The notes: a model not told the origin generated them from the sequence alone. Positions 16,301-25,995 are shown, numbered from the stretch's first letter. The stretch is DNA of 64,000 nucleotides from Stenotrophomonas indicatrix (GCF_002750975.1 NZ_PEJS01000001.1:3906001-3970000); one strand, 5' to 3'. A program made the numbers and translations.

Positions 16301-16552
16301 CTATTCCGCCTTCGCCCGCCGAAGCCGAAGCAAGCCGACAGACCCAACTTTCCACATAACAAAAGCTATGGCGAGGGAGATCACAACGAATGCCAGACCT
16401 GCAAATCCATACCGACCGCCCTGATTCGAAAGGTCAATTACAACAAAAATAAGCATTACTAGATTAGCAGTAGCTATAAGGCAAGCCACCACCCTCATCG
16501 CCCAGAAAAACATGGTGTAGTAAGCCTGAAGAAAATTCTTCCATCCAGTCAT
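16301..16552 (-). CDS. Small membrane protein coupled to the intact Rhs gene (probable immunity)
   Basis: The ATG begins one base after the Rhs stop (TGA T ATG), so translation is probably coupled. 83 residues: MTGWKNFLQAYYTMFFWAMR followed by two strong membrane helices (LVMLIFVVIDL, GLAFVVISLAIAFVMW) and a basic tail. It is low in GC compared with the Rhs core. By position it is the immunity protein for the 170-residue Rhs tip. No family recognised. Confidence 0.65.
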   Translation of the reverse strand: MTGWKNFLQAYYTMFFWAMRVVACLIATANLVMLIFVVIDLSNQGGRYGFAGLAFVVISLAIAFVMWKVGSVGLLRLRRAKAE

Positions 16553-16553
16553 A

Positions 16554-19500
16554 TCAAGGACACCCGCACCCTTTGCCAGTTGGCGTAGCCATCTGCCCTG
16601 AGATCGTATACCCGGATCCAGTCATTGCACCAAATCCAACACCAGGAAGCGGTGGGATGGAGATGGATCCACCACTCATCTTATCTCTTTCCATATCTTC
16701 CAACGAGAAGAGGCGACGCAGCCAAGCCCAGTTGTCGCCCTCCTTATTTCCTTCCAACAGGTTGGTGGATCCTTGAACGGAGCCGCCAATGGACGGCCCC
16801 CAGCCGCCGGCCACTTCAGAGTATCGATAAACGCCCCAAGATCTGTCTGGCAACGGGCCAGAACTCTCCGAGGCACTTATTGATGTACCTGCACCTAGAT
16901 ACGCCCCCCCGCCAAGCATTCCGCTTATCTGCAATGAACCATAGATTTGGTAGCAGGAAACATTGCCCAAATTTTTTGGAATCGATACCCCGACGTTTAT
17001 CGATCCAGTCACTGCCACACCTGGGCCAGCCCCCCCCGCCGAACCCCCAACCCCGACTTGCTTATTCAATCCCAAGGGGTCCGTGAATTCGACGGAGTTG
17101 CCTGTAGCGTAAATAAAGGTCGACACTCCCCCCTCCAACCCAATCGGATCACTCTGCGAGTACCGCCCCACCGCCGGCTCGTACTCCCGCTGGTAGTTGT
17201 AGAACAAGCCACTCGCATCCGTCGCCTGCTGGCCCGGGAAGCGCAGCGCCAGCTCAAACGCCACACCGTCCCCGTCCGGGTCATTGGCCGGTGCCTGATC
17301 GCCAAACACCTCGCTCTTGTTACTCCACTCCCAGATCGCGACATCGCGCATCGGGTCGATCACCACACGCGGCGTACCCAGGTGATCGGGCTGGATGTAC
17401 GCCAGCCCCGGCACGCCCGTGGCGGGTGTCTGGATCAACGCCACCGGGTAGTTGTCCAGCCAGATCGCCTGATGCTGCGCTTGCCCGGTCGCCGAGTAGT
17501 TGCCGACCCACTGCCCGGCTTCGTCATAGACAGTGATCTGCGCATCACCACTGGCTGGCGCACGCAGCACGCGCTCACCGCGGTGGTTGTAACCGTAACT
17601 CTCCACGACAGCAGCACCCTGCTTCACCGCACTCATGCGATTGGCATCGTTGTAGGCGAACGTCTTGCTGCCAATGCTGGTGGTGTTGCCTGCGGCATCC
17701 TGGTTGCGCGCCTGACCGTCCACGGCAATCAGTCGATGGCTGTCAGCCGGATAGGTATAGCTTGCGGTCCCGGCCGACGTGGTCAGCGAGGTGCGGTTGC
17801 CGGTGGCGTCGTAGCCATAGGTTTCAATCGGCGTGCCCGTCGCACCGTCTTGGGTCTGGGTCAGTCGGCCGAGCGTGTCATAGGCGTACTTGGCCAGCAC
17901 TTCCGAGCCCGCACCGCTCTTCAGCTCGGTGATCGAGCCGACGGGATCGTAGCCGTAGCCCAGTGACAGACCGCCCGCCGCGGGGTCATGCACCGCCTGC
18001 GGACGGTAGTCCAAATCCAGCGGGCGCTGCAGCTGGCGGCCGTTTCCGTAGGTCCAGCCGGTCGCCGGCCCGAAGGCTGCGTGGGTCACGTTGTTGACCA
18101 CCACCTGCCGGGCCTGTCCCGGGCGGGTCAGGCCAATCTGGCTGATCCGCCCCTGGGCGTCGCGCACATAGTCGGCGACGCTGCCGTCCGGGTAGGTCAA
18201 CGCGGTCAGGCGACCGGACTTGCTGTAGGCGTAGCGCAGCGTGCTGGCTACACCGTTGATCGTCTGCACCTTGCGGGTGACCTGGCCAAAGCGGTCATGG
18301 CAGTACGCGGTGCTGCCATTGGCGTGCAGCACCTGGCCCAGGCGACCCTTGGCGAAACGCTCGTCGCTGGCACATACGGCTGGTGCGGTGTCGTAGTGAT
18401 AGCCCACGTCCAGGTTGGGATCCGGATAGGCAATGCCGACCAGTCGATTGAGCGCGTCGTAGCTGTAGGTGGCGGTCACGCCGCGCGCATCAGTGCGAGT
18501 CTTGCGGTTGCCAGCGGCGTCAACAGTGAAAGTAGTGTTCCCGCTGTCGGGGCTGACCTGTCCGGTCAGATCACCAAAGCCGTTGTAGGCGTAGGTGGTG
18601 TGCAGGCCCTTGGGATCGGTCACCTGGGTGACCTGATCCAGCGCGTTGTACTGGCTGCGGATTTCCGCGGCAACACCGCCCACGTCCTGCAGGGTCTGCG
18701 CCAGCCGGTTCAGCGGATCGTACTGCTGGGTCGTCTCACGCTGCAGGGCATCGGTGACCGACTGCGGATTGCCATTGGCGTCGTACGCAAAGCCGGTGGC
18801 ATTGTTGCCGGCATCCTTCAGCGTGGTCAGCTGCCCGAGTGTGTTGTAGACACGGGCCAGCGTGCGGCGCAGCGTGCCATCCGCATCGACCGTGTTCTCC
18901 TGCAGGCGGTTGCCGGCGTTGTCCAGAGTGTAGTGAATGGTGTTGTCGGCACTGTCGGCAATGTCCGTCAGCCGCTGCGCGGCGTCGTAGACGTAAGTGA
19001 CGCTGCTGCCGTCGGGTTCGGTGGTCCGTTGTACCTGGCCAGTCGGCCAGTAGCTGATCTGTGTAGCCCGGTCCTCGGCTGTGGTAGCACCGCGCACGGT
19101 GACGGAGGTCGGCCAGCCGCGGGCATGGTAGGTGTAATCGGTGACCACGCCGTTGGCGTCCTTCGCCGACAACGGCCGCCCGAGTGCGTCGTAGGCCAGG
19201 GTCTCGACCGTCTGGCCCAGCGCATTGGTCACGCTGCGCAGGTCGCCCTTGCGATAACTGCAGGCACCACTGGTCGCGCATCCCGCGTCGTCCGCGGTGT
19301 AGTAGGCATAGGTGGAGACATCCGCCACATCACTGCGCGGGCCATCCACGCTACGCAGCAGTCCCACCAGCGGGCACTCCGGGCCCTCTGCCTCACAGTA
19401 GGTCTGCGTGGTGATGCGGGTGTCACCGGTCACCATGTCGCGCACGGTGATGGTGGTTGGCTGGAGGCGCGCATTGCGTGCGATGCGAATCTCACGGTTA

Positions 19501-21317
19501 CCGACGGTCTGCTGCACCAGCCGATTGCTGTCCATGGCGACGCGCGTCTCGCTGACGCGCTGATCCGGAGTACCGGCCGCTTCGGTGGTGGTGGTCACGC
19601 TGACGGCGCCTACGGCAGCATCGCTGGCCTCGGCATAGGCGTAGCTGGTGACGACACCACGACGATCGGTCACCGACTGCAGCCGACGCCGGAAATCGGT
19701 GCCCTCGGGCAGATAGGCGCGAGTGGTGCTGCCGTTGCTTTCGGTGATGCCATTGACCTTGCGCGGAAGGCCGCTGGTACCGCTGGCAGTCAATGCGTAG
19801 GTGCTCTGCTTGCCCAGTGCGTCGGTGACGATGGTGGTGCCTGCCTGGGTGTACTCCAAGCGCACGCCATCAATGCCCACGTCGGCCTGACTGCAATCGC
19901 CGGAATGGCGGCTGCAGGTGACCCGCCCCTTGGCGTCGTAGCCGAACCAGCTGTAGCGACGGGTGTCTTCGGCGGTCACGCCGGTCAGATAGGCCGGGAA
20001 GCGGGCGTCCTCATAGTGATACGTGCGGCTGGCACCGTCTGCGTAGGTCGCGCTGATCAATTCGCCGGCGGGGGAGTAGGCGTAGCTCACCACAGGCTGG
20101 CCGGCAACCACCAGGGCCGAGATCAGTGAATCGTCGCCCTGCACCAAGTACTGGACGTCCACGCGCCGACCGGTTGAATGGGTGATGCTGAGCAGGCGGC
20201 CACGGCTGTCGTGTGCATAGATCAGCGACGTTCCGTCTTCGAAATCGCGGCGCTGCATCAAGCCAGCGGCATCAAAATGAATGCGCTCTCCGGCACGTGA
20301 AAGTTGCCAGTTGGTGCCCTGCTGGACCGCGCGATCGCCGCTTCCGTCCATGGCTTCGTAGCTTGCCCCCACTTTCTGGAATGCGGTCTGCCCGCCATCG
20401 GCGCCGATCAGCCCAACTTTCAGTTCAGGGCTGGGAGGGAAGGTGGCGTCGTCTACGCCTGCGGTAAGCCGCAGATTGTGGGAATGGGTCCAGCCCGTAC
20501 CCAACGCGCCGCCCGCCGTGCTTGTCAGGGAGTGATAGTGGCGTTCGAAGCTCACCCATCCAAGGTTGAAATCCGGCTCAGGCTGGGATTTATCGCCAGT
20601 GGTCGGATCACACGGGTTACCAACAGGACACTGCTGCGGCGGCAGCGGCGCGCTTGTGTAGGAGAGCATGGGCGACATGTGCGGCTCGTCCTGCCGGACC
20701 AGAGAGCACATCTGCAGGGCCTCATTCCACGTCAGGGACGGTCGATTCGGACAAAGCGCCGTTCTGGCCCGGCGCACATGCTCCCACCCCACTATCGACG
20801 AGCATTCTTGAGTGCTCTGGTGATAGAAGTTCAAGGTGTAATGAAAATCTTTCTCCTCGTTGGTGACGCTACCGTCGTCGCCCCTGCCAAGTCCAAGGAG
20901 CTCCACCCAAGGATCCTCCGTGAGGGTAGTCGCCGGGCACTGCGGGTCGCTGACGCGGGTAGCGAGGATCACGCTACGAATCTGATCTTCGGATGAGTAC
21001 TCCTGCCCTGAGTGGGTGTAGACCCAGTCGGTAGTAACGATCTTCTCGGGTCTCACCCGGTAATCGTAGATGACCTTCTTTCCAAGGACGCGTTGGCGTT
21101 TGACATGCCAATCGAAGGGTTTGTCCTTCTCGTACTGGGAAAAGAGCGACTTGATGTCCTTCTGCACCGCCGCTTCGGTGGCTCGCGGCTGGCCCATCGA
21201 CAGATAGCTCTCCCACTTCTTCTGCACCTCCTGCGCCTGCACCGCAGTGGTACCCACGCACCCCAGCGCGGCCATCGCCAGCACTGCGCACGACAGACCC
21301 TTCAATCGCTTCAACAT
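16554..21317 (-). CDS. Rhs repeat polymorphic toxin with Sec signal and variable tip
   Basis: 1587 residues; AGGAGA lies 7 bases before the start. Residues 1-29 are a signal peptide (cleavage near AVQAQE); an ALGC could also be read as a weak lipobox. Residues 30-235 are a Cys-containing N-terminal domain of unknown type. A DUF6531-like element follows (NPCDPTTGDKSQPEPDF, about 235-300), then YD/Rhs repeats to about 1400 (for example GFGDLTGQVSPDSGNTTF). The core ends with the RYSQSDPIGLEGG and FTDPLGL motifs, after which a 170-residue Gly/Ser-rich tip begins (about 1418; 16554-17066) and ends GKGCGCP. Rhs shells encapsulate a C-terminal toxin. No PAAR or VgrG is present, and the Sec signal argues against loading on a T6SS. 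The tip has lower GC than the core and its activity is unknown. Confidence 0.88.
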   Translation of the reverse strand: MLKRLKGLSCAVLAMAALGCVGTTAVQAQEVQKKWESYLSMGQPRATEAAVQKDIKSLFSQYEKDKPFDWHVKRQRVLGKKVIYDYRVRPEKIVTTDWVYTHSGQEYSSEDQIRSVILATRVSDPQCPATTLTEDPWVELLGLGRGDDGSVTNEEKDFHYTLNFYHQSTQECSSIVGWEHVRRARTALCPNRPSLTWNEALQMCSLVRQDEPHMSPMLSYTSAPLPPQQCPVGNPCDPTTGDKSQPEPDFNLGWVSFERHYHSLTSTAGGALGTGWTHSHNLRLTAGVDDATFPPSPELKVGLIGADGGQTAFQKVGASYEAMDGSGDRAVQQGTNWQLSRAGERIHFDAAGLMQRRDFEDGTSLIYAHDSRGRLLSITHSTGRRVDVQYLVQGDDSLISALVVAGQPVVSYAYSPAGELISATYADGASRTYHYEDARFPAYLTGVTAEDTRRYSWFGYDAKGRVTCSRHSGDCSQADVGIDGVRLEYTQAGTTIVTDALGKQSTYALTASGTSGLPRKVNGITESNGSTTRAYLPEGTDFRRRLQSVTDRRGVVTSYAYAEASDAAVGAVSVTTTTEAAGTPDQRVSETRVAMDSNRLVQQTVGNREIRIARNARLQPTTITVRDMVTGDTRITTQTYCEAEGPECPLVGLLRSVDGPRSDVADVSTYAYYTADDAGCATSGACSYRKGDLRSVTNALGQTVETLAYDALGRPLSAKDANGVVTDYTYHARGWPTSVTVRGATTAEDRATQISYWPTGQVQRTTEPDGSSVTYVYDAAQRLTDIADSADNTIHYTLDNAGNRLQENTVDADGTLRRTLARVYNTLGQLTTLKDAGNNATGFAYDANGNPQSVTDALQRETTQQYDPLNRLAQTLQDVGGVAAEIRSQYNALDQVTQVTDPKGLHTTYAYNGFGDLTGQVSPDSGNTTFTVDAAGNRKTRTDARGVTATYSYDALNRLVGIAYPDPNLDVGYHYDTAPAVCASDERFAKGRLGQVLHANGSTAYCHDRFGQVTRKVQTINGVASTLRYAYSKSGRLTALTYPDGSVADYVRDAQGRISQIGLTRPGQARQVVVNNVTHAAFGPATGWTYGNGRQLQRPLDLDYRPQAVHDPAAGGLSLGYGYDPVGSITELKSGAGSEVLAKYAYDTLGRLTQTQDGATGTPIETYGYDATGNRTSLTTSAGTASYTYPADSHRLIAVDGQARNQDAAGNTTSIGSKTFAYNDANRMSAVKQGAAVVESYGYNHRGERVLRAPASGDAQITVYDEAGQWVGNYSATGQAQHQAIWLDNYPVALIQTPATGVPGLAYIQPDHLGTPRVVIDPMRDVAIWEWSNKSEVFGDQAPANDPDGDGVAFELALRFPGQQATDASGLFYNYQREYEPAVGRYSQSDPIGLEGGVSTFIYATGNSVEFTDPLGLNKQVGVGGSAGGAGPGVAVTGSINVGVSIPKNLGNVSCYQIYGSLQISGMLGGGAYLGAGTSISASESSGPLPDRSWGVYRYSEVAGGWGPSIGGSVQGSTNLLEGNKEGDNWAWLRRLFSLEDMERDKMSGGSISIPPLPGVGFGAMTGSGYTISGQMATPTGKGCGCP

Positions 21318-21545
21318 CCCTGTTCTCCTTCCTGGACGGTTACCGCACCGGGAGGAACGAAGGCGCTCGGGCAGCCATTGCCCTTTCCCGCCCTGCTTCG
21401 GATCGTCCCTGTTCCGGATTGCGGCGTGGCCGCATGGGGACGTTATCTCCGATGTGGGTTACGCATTCAAGTCAGAAAGTGTGGAACCGGTTGAATTTCA
21501 GAGTTTTCTGATAACCGCCAACCATCGATAGCGGCCCGAAGATAC

Positions 21546-21572
21546 AAAAACGCCGGGCAGTGCCCGGCGTTT
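21546..21572 (-). terminator. Terminator after the GH109-type gene
   Basis: AACGCCGG...CCGGCGTT with a short loop; on the minus strand it is followed by a run of T (TTTTTG). It lies about 30 bases after the stop at 21600 and separates the GalNAc genes from the Rhs gene on the same strand. The remaining bases to 21317 must hold the Rhs promoter; no clear consensus was seen. Confidence 0.8.
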
Positions 21573-21599
21573 CCGTCACAGCGTGGAAGGGTGTAGACC

Positions 21600-22955
21600 T
21601 CAGTACTTTCCGTCAAACGCAAAAATCGGCTTGCGCTTCTGCCACAGGCCCGCAGTGAAATCCGGGAACTCCAGCGTCTGGAAACTGTTGGCGATCGACT
21701 GCTCGCTCAACGGGGTAATCGCGCTCCACGTCACTGCGTCGTAGATGTCGATCGGCATCGGCGCCTTGGCCTTCAGCGCTTCCACGAACGCATGGATCAC
21801 GAACCAGTCCATGCCGCCATGGCCGGCGCTGGCAGCGGTATCGGCATTCTGCTTCCACAGCGGATGTTCGTACTGGTCCTGGTACTTCTTGAACTCTTCC
21901 CACTGGTGCGGCGGGCTGCGGCCTTCGATGTGGATCGAATGGTTCACGTCCATCCACAGGCCCTTGGTGCCCTGCACGCGGAAGCCCATCGAATACGGTC
22001 GCGGCAGCGAGGTATCGTGCTGCAGCAGGATGGTCTCGCCGTTCTCGCAGGCCAGCGTGGTGGTGACGATGTCACCGAGCTTGAACTTCACCTTGGTGCT
22101 CGGATGGGTGGTGCCGCCGCTCTTGGCTACGGTGTATTCGTGCAGGCCACGCGCCTTGGTGGCGAATGCGTTGATGTGGGTGAAGCGGTTGCCGCGGTTG
22201 ATGCCGGTATACATCGCGCACGGGCCGATGCCGTGGCTGGGGTAGAGCTCACCATTGCGCTCCACCGAATGTTCGGTGCGCCAGCGTGCTTCGCTCCAGC
22301 CTTTGGGGCCGAATTCCACGCCGCTGTCGTAGGGCTGGTTCGGGTCGCCGGAATTGAACTTCACCCCGCGCAGGTCGTGCTGGTAACCGGCCTGCAGGTG
22401 CACCAGTTCGCCGAACAGACCCTGCCGCACCATCTGCAGGGTCGCCATCACGTCACGGCGGTAACAGACGTTTTCCAGCAGCATGTACGGGGTGCCGGTG
22501 CTCAGCTGGGTCTTCAGCACGTCCCAGTGATCCTGCAGGGTGATGCCGGCCACCACTTCGCAGCCCACGGCCACGCCGGCCTGCATCGCGGCAATCGCCA
22601 TCGGTGCGTGGTACTCCCACGGCGTGGCGATGATCACGCCATCAATGCCCTTCTGCTCCAGCAGGCGTTTCCATGCGTTGATGTCGCGGTCCTGACCGTA
22701 GGTCTTCGGCGCCGGCTTGCCCGCCTTGCTGACCATCTCCACGGCGCGGCCGAGCATGATCGGCTCGATATCGCACAGGGCAACGACCTCCACGTCGTCG
22801 CGGCGCACCAGTTCCTTCAGCAGCACCAGGCCACGCATGCCGGTACCGATCACGGCCAGGCGTACCTTGCGGCCACGTGCCCATGCCGGGGTCTGCGGCA
22901 GCAGGCTGCTGGCGGCGACAGCGGCGCTGGCCGCGATGAATTCCCTACGCTTCAT
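21600..22955 (-). CDS. GH109-type Gfo/Idh/MocA protein, probable alpha-N-acetylgalactosaminidase
   Basis: The start at MKRREFIAASAA is chosen because it begins a twin-arginine signal (cleavage near TPAWA) and AGGAG lies 10 bases upstream; 451 residues. After the signal comes a Rossmann NAD-binding motif, AVIGTGMRG, then EVVALCDIEP and IIATPWEYHAPMA of the Gfo/Idh/MocA fold, and a C-terminal domain with NGELYPSHGIGPCAMY. GH109 enzymes use bound NAD+ in a redox-elimination mechanism to release terminal alpha-GalNAc. Export folded with cofactor by Tat fits this mechanism. The neighbours (receptor, GH31, aga genes) strongly support GalNAc as the substrate; a different sugar oxidoreductase remains possible. 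Confidence 0.78.
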   Translation of the reverse strand: MKRREFIAASAAVAASSLLPQTPAWARGRKVRLAVIGTGMRGLVLLKELVRRDDVEVVALCDIEPIMLGRAVEMVSKAGKPAPKTYGQDRDINAWKRLLEQKGIDGVIIATPWEYHAPMAIAAMQAGVAVGCEVVAGITLQDHWDVLKTQLSTGTPYMLLENVCYRRDVMATLQMVRQGLFGELVHLQAGYQHDLRGVKFNSGDPNQPYDSGVEFGPKGWSEARWRTEHSVERNGELYPSHGIGPCAMYTGINRGNRFTHINAFATKARGLHEYTVAKSGGTTHPSTKVKFKLGDIVTTTLACENGETILLQHDTSLPRPYSMGFRVQGTKGLWMDVNHSIHIEGRSPPHQWEEFKKYQDQYEHPLWKQNADTAASAGHGGMDWFVIHAFVEALKAKAPMPIDIYDAVTWSAITPLSEQSIANSFQTLEFPDFTAGLWQKRKPIFAFDGKY

Positions 22956-23019
22956 GGCAAACACTCTCCTCTTGAAGGCGCGCCAGCCCGGGCCGGCGCG
23001 CCTGGTCACGCAAACGGAA

Positions 23020-25995
23020 TTACTTGAACCGGTAGCCGATGGTCACACTGTAACCACGACCGAAGATGGTGGCGTAGTCACTGGAGTCACCCAGGAAGCT
23101 GTTGGGATCGTAGAACGGCAGGCGGTTGAACAGGTTCTTGACGGTGAAGCTCAGGTTCCACGCGTCATCCGGGCGCCAGGTGACGCTCATGTTGGCGGTC
23201 CACCACGACGGTGCACCATCGCACTTGCTCTTTTCCAGGGCCAGGTAGCCGCCGGTGCAGGTTTCCTTGTTGTTGCTTTCTTCGTCGATCTGGTCGGTGG
23301 CCCACTTGGTGCCGCCCACGTAGTTGACGAACATGCTGGTGGTGACCTGCTTGTAGGTCCAGTCGGCATTGAGCGTCGCACGCAGGCGCGGGTTGTTGTA
23401 ATAGCCCACCACGTCGCCGTAGTACCAGCCGTTCTGTTCATCCATGTAGAAGCGGTTGCGGTTGGCGATGGTGGCGGCCAGGCCGATGTTCAGCCCGCCC
23501 CACTCACCCAGCGAGAAACGGCTGCGCGCATCGATGTCGAAGCCATCGATGAGGGTCTTGCCGCGGTTCTTGTACTGGCCCACCACGCTGGCCACGTTGC
23601 CGGCCGAGTAGCCCGGCAGCGTTCCCGGGCAGCTCACACCGCTTGCCGGGTCGGCGCACATCGCCGCCAGCTGCGCCAGGTTGGCGCGGTCGCTGTCGGT
23701 GATCGGCGAGCGCGACGAGGAAATGATGTCTTCGGCGCGGCGGTAGTCCGGAGCAACGATTTCGTTGTCGCGGTAGATGAACCAGTAGTCGGCCGACACC
23801 GACAGCCAGCTGGCCGGCTCGTAGACGAAGCCCAGCGTGGCGATCTTCGCCTTCTCCGGCTTCAGGTTCTGGTTCGGCTGGGTCATGCGGGCCACGGTAC
23901 GGCTGCAGTCCACGTTGAGCAGGCTCTTGCCCAGGTCGACATCACCGCCGCGCTGCGATTTCAGCAGCAGGTTGGCGATGGCGTTGGTCTCGGCGCAGCG
24001 CAGTTCATCACGGTAGCCGCCCAGCTGCGCGTACACGCCGCCGTTGCCGGACTCGGCCAGGCTGGGGGCGCGGAAGCCGGTGGAATAGGTACCGCGCAGC
24101 ATCAGCTGGTCGAATGCCTGGTACTTGAAGCCGATCTTCGGCGCGACGTTGGCGCTGAAGTTCGGGTACTTGTCCACGCGCACCGCCGCATCCAGCTCCA
24201 GCTTCTCGGTAATCGGCGCCACCGTTTCAGCAAACAGCGCATAGGTGTTGCGCGCGCCATCGAACCACGAGCCACCCTGCTGGGTGATCAGGCCGGCGGC
24301 CGCGTCGGCGTTGCCGGGGGTGTAGAAGGTTTCGCGGCTGGCGTTGAAACCGAACGCGGCGCGCATGTCACCGGCCGGCAGCTGGAACAGCGGGCCTTCG
24401 ATCTTGCCGTCCAGGGTATGCAGGCGCGTCCACGACTGGATGTCGAAGGTCGGGAAGGCGCCGCGGATCAGTGCGGCGTTGGCCTCGCTGATCTCACCGA
24501 ACTTGTACGCCGGATGATCGGAGATGATCACACGACCCGTGCCCGGGTCGATGCTGTAAGGACCGAAGGCCTTCTCGAAGCCCTTCACGTTGACGTTGAT
24601 CGTCTGGTAGGTGGTCGAGTGCGTGCCGGCGGTGGCGAACGCGGTTTCCCAGTTCCAGTCACCGACGTTGCCGCGCGCGCCGGTCAGCACGCGGTAGCTC
24701 TTGTCGGTGTTGCGCTGGCCGAAGTAGTTGGCGCCGGCATCCTGCAGCAGGTACTGCAGGCCGACCACGCCACCCATCATGGCCTTCAGCTCGGGGCTGG
24801 CGTGGTTGTACTCGTTGTTCGGGCCCAGGAACGGATACAGGAACTGGTTGACGTTGTTGCCGGTATCGCGCGAGAACCAGCTGGTCGGGTTGCCGGTGGT
24901 GGTGCCGTAGCTGCGCGGGGTACCGCCGTTGGCACGCAGGTCGATATCGGTATAGGTGGCCTCGGCGAAGATCTCGGTGCTGTCGCCCACCAGGAAGGTG
25001 CCGTTGAGGTAGGCGGTGTTGCGCTCGGATTTGGCGCCGGCGTCGATCTCGTTGTTCATCCAGGTTTCCCAGACGCAACGCGGGCCGGCCGCTTCACTGG
25101 TCAGCACGTTCTTGCAGCCGGGCGCGGCTTCCTGCACGCGGCGGCCGGTCACCGGATCGAACGCGAAATAGCTGCCCGGGTTGAACTCACCCGGCTTGCT
25201 GCCCACGCCCAGGCGCAGGTTGTTCAGGTAGTTGGGGTTGTTGACGTAGTACTGGTCCGGGCGCTTGTCATAGAAGTCGGCCAGCGGAATCGCGTCGCGG
25301 CGGTACATGTTCACCGCGCCGTAGATGTTGAAGCGGTTCTCGGTGAGGTCACCGAAGCCGGCGGTGATGCTGGCCTGGCGCTCGCCGTAGGAATCGATGC
25401 GCGAGGAGGTGTCGTTGGTGAAGCTGATCTCCGCGCCCTGGAAGTTGCGCTTGGTGATCACGTTGATCACGCCGGCCACCGCGTCGGTGCCGTACACGGC
25501 CGAGGCGCCGTCGGTCAGCACTTCCATGCGTTCGATGGCGGCGGCGGGAATCGCATCGATGTTGACGAACTGGGTCTGGAAACCCGCCGGCGCACCGTAG
25601 TACGACAGGCGGCGGCCATTCAACAGCACCAGCGTGCCCTGTGCGCCGAGGCCGCGCAGGTTGGCCTGCGAAGCGCCGTCGGAGCCGGTGAACAGCGAGC
25701 GCGAATCCTGCTGCGCTGGCCGGGCGGCCGGCAGGTTGTCGAGCACCTGCAGCAGCGTGCGCGCACCCATGTTCTGGATGTCCTGCTTGCTGATCACCTG
25801 CACCGGCGAGGCGGTTTCAACGTCGGTGCGGCGGATGTTGGAACCGGTGACCTCGATGCGGGCCAGGTCGGTGGCCTTGTCCTTGCTCTCCTGGGCGAAG
25901 GCAGGAACGGCGACCGACAGCAGCACGCCGGCGATGGCCAGCGACAACGGTGCGATCGAACGACAGGGGGGGCGGTGGTGGCGGGCGGGCAACAT
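23020..25995 (-). CDS. TonB-dependent outer-membrane receptor for a GalNAc-containing glycan
   Basis: The start at MLPARHHRPP is chosen (GGAGAG upstream); 991 residues with a signal peptide ending AVPAFAQES. The plug domain (about 40-170) has the standard TGSNIRRTDVETASPVQVI, ANLRGLGAQGTLVLLNGRRL and DGASAVYGTDAVAGVINVIT segments. The rest is a 22-strand-type barrel ending GYSVTIGYRFK. It is the CarB/OAR-like type common for oligosaccharides and peptides in Xanthomonadaceae. It lies between the two glycosidase genes and should take released or partly trimmed sugars across the outer membrane, powered by TonB-ExbBD encoded elsewhere. The ligand is inferred from neighbours. Confidence 0.85.
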   Translation of the reverse strand: MLPARHHRPPCRSIAPLSLAIAGVLLSVAVPAFAQESKDKATDLARIEVTGSNIRRTDVETASPVQVISKQDIQNMGARTLLQVLDNLPAARPAQQDSRSLFTGSDGASQANLRGLGAQGTLVLLNGRRLSYYGAPAGFQTQFVNIDAIPAAAIERMEVLTDGASAVYGTDAVAGVINVITKRNFQGAEISFTNDTSSRIDSYGERQASITAGFGDLTENRFNIYGAVNMYRRDAIPLADFYDKRPDQYYVNNPNYLNNLRLGVGSKPGEFNPGSYFAFDPVTGRRVQEAAPGCKNVLTSEAAGPRCVWETWMNNEIDAGAKSERNTAYLNGTFLVGDSTEIFAEATYTDIDLRANGGTPRSYGTTTGNPTSWFSRDTGNNVNQFLYPFLGPNNEYNHASPELKAMMGGVVGLQYLLQDAGANYFGQRNTDKSYRVLTGARGNVGDWNWETAFATAGTHSTTYQTINVNVKGFEKAFGPYSIDPGTGRVIISDHPAYKFGEISEANAALIRGAFPTFDIQSWTRLHTLDGKIEGPLFQLPAGDMRAAFGFNASRETFYTPGNADAAAGLITQQGGSWFDGARNTYALFAETVAPITEKLELDAAVRVDKYPNFSANVAPKIGFKYQAFDQLMLRGTYSTGFRAPSLAESGNGGVYAQLGGYRDELRCAETNAIANLLLKSQRGGDVDLGKSLLNVDCSRTVARMTQPNQNLKPEKAKIATLGFVYEPASWLSVSADYWFIYRDNEIVAPDYRRAEDIISSSRSPITDSDRANLAQLAAMCADPASGVSCPGTLPGYSAGNVASVVGQYKNRGKTLIDGFDIDARSRFSLGEWGGLNIGLAATIANRNRFYMDEQNGWYYGDVVGYYNNPRLRATLNADWTYKQVTTSMFVNYVGGTKWATDQIDEESNNKETCTGGYLALEKSKCDGAPSWWTANMSVTWRPDDAWNLSFTVKNLFNRLPFYDPNSFLGDSSDYATIFGRGYSVTIGYRFK

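Noticed and set aside
17988..20129. Long plus-strand frame inside the Rhs gene
   Set aside because: It is the mirror of the repetitive Rhs coding sequence and has no ribosome site or recognisable protein motif.
10831..21330. Integrative island attached to tRNA-Arg
   Set aside because: No integrase and no second copy of the tRNA 3' end could be found in the window, so the region is called accessory but not an integrated element.
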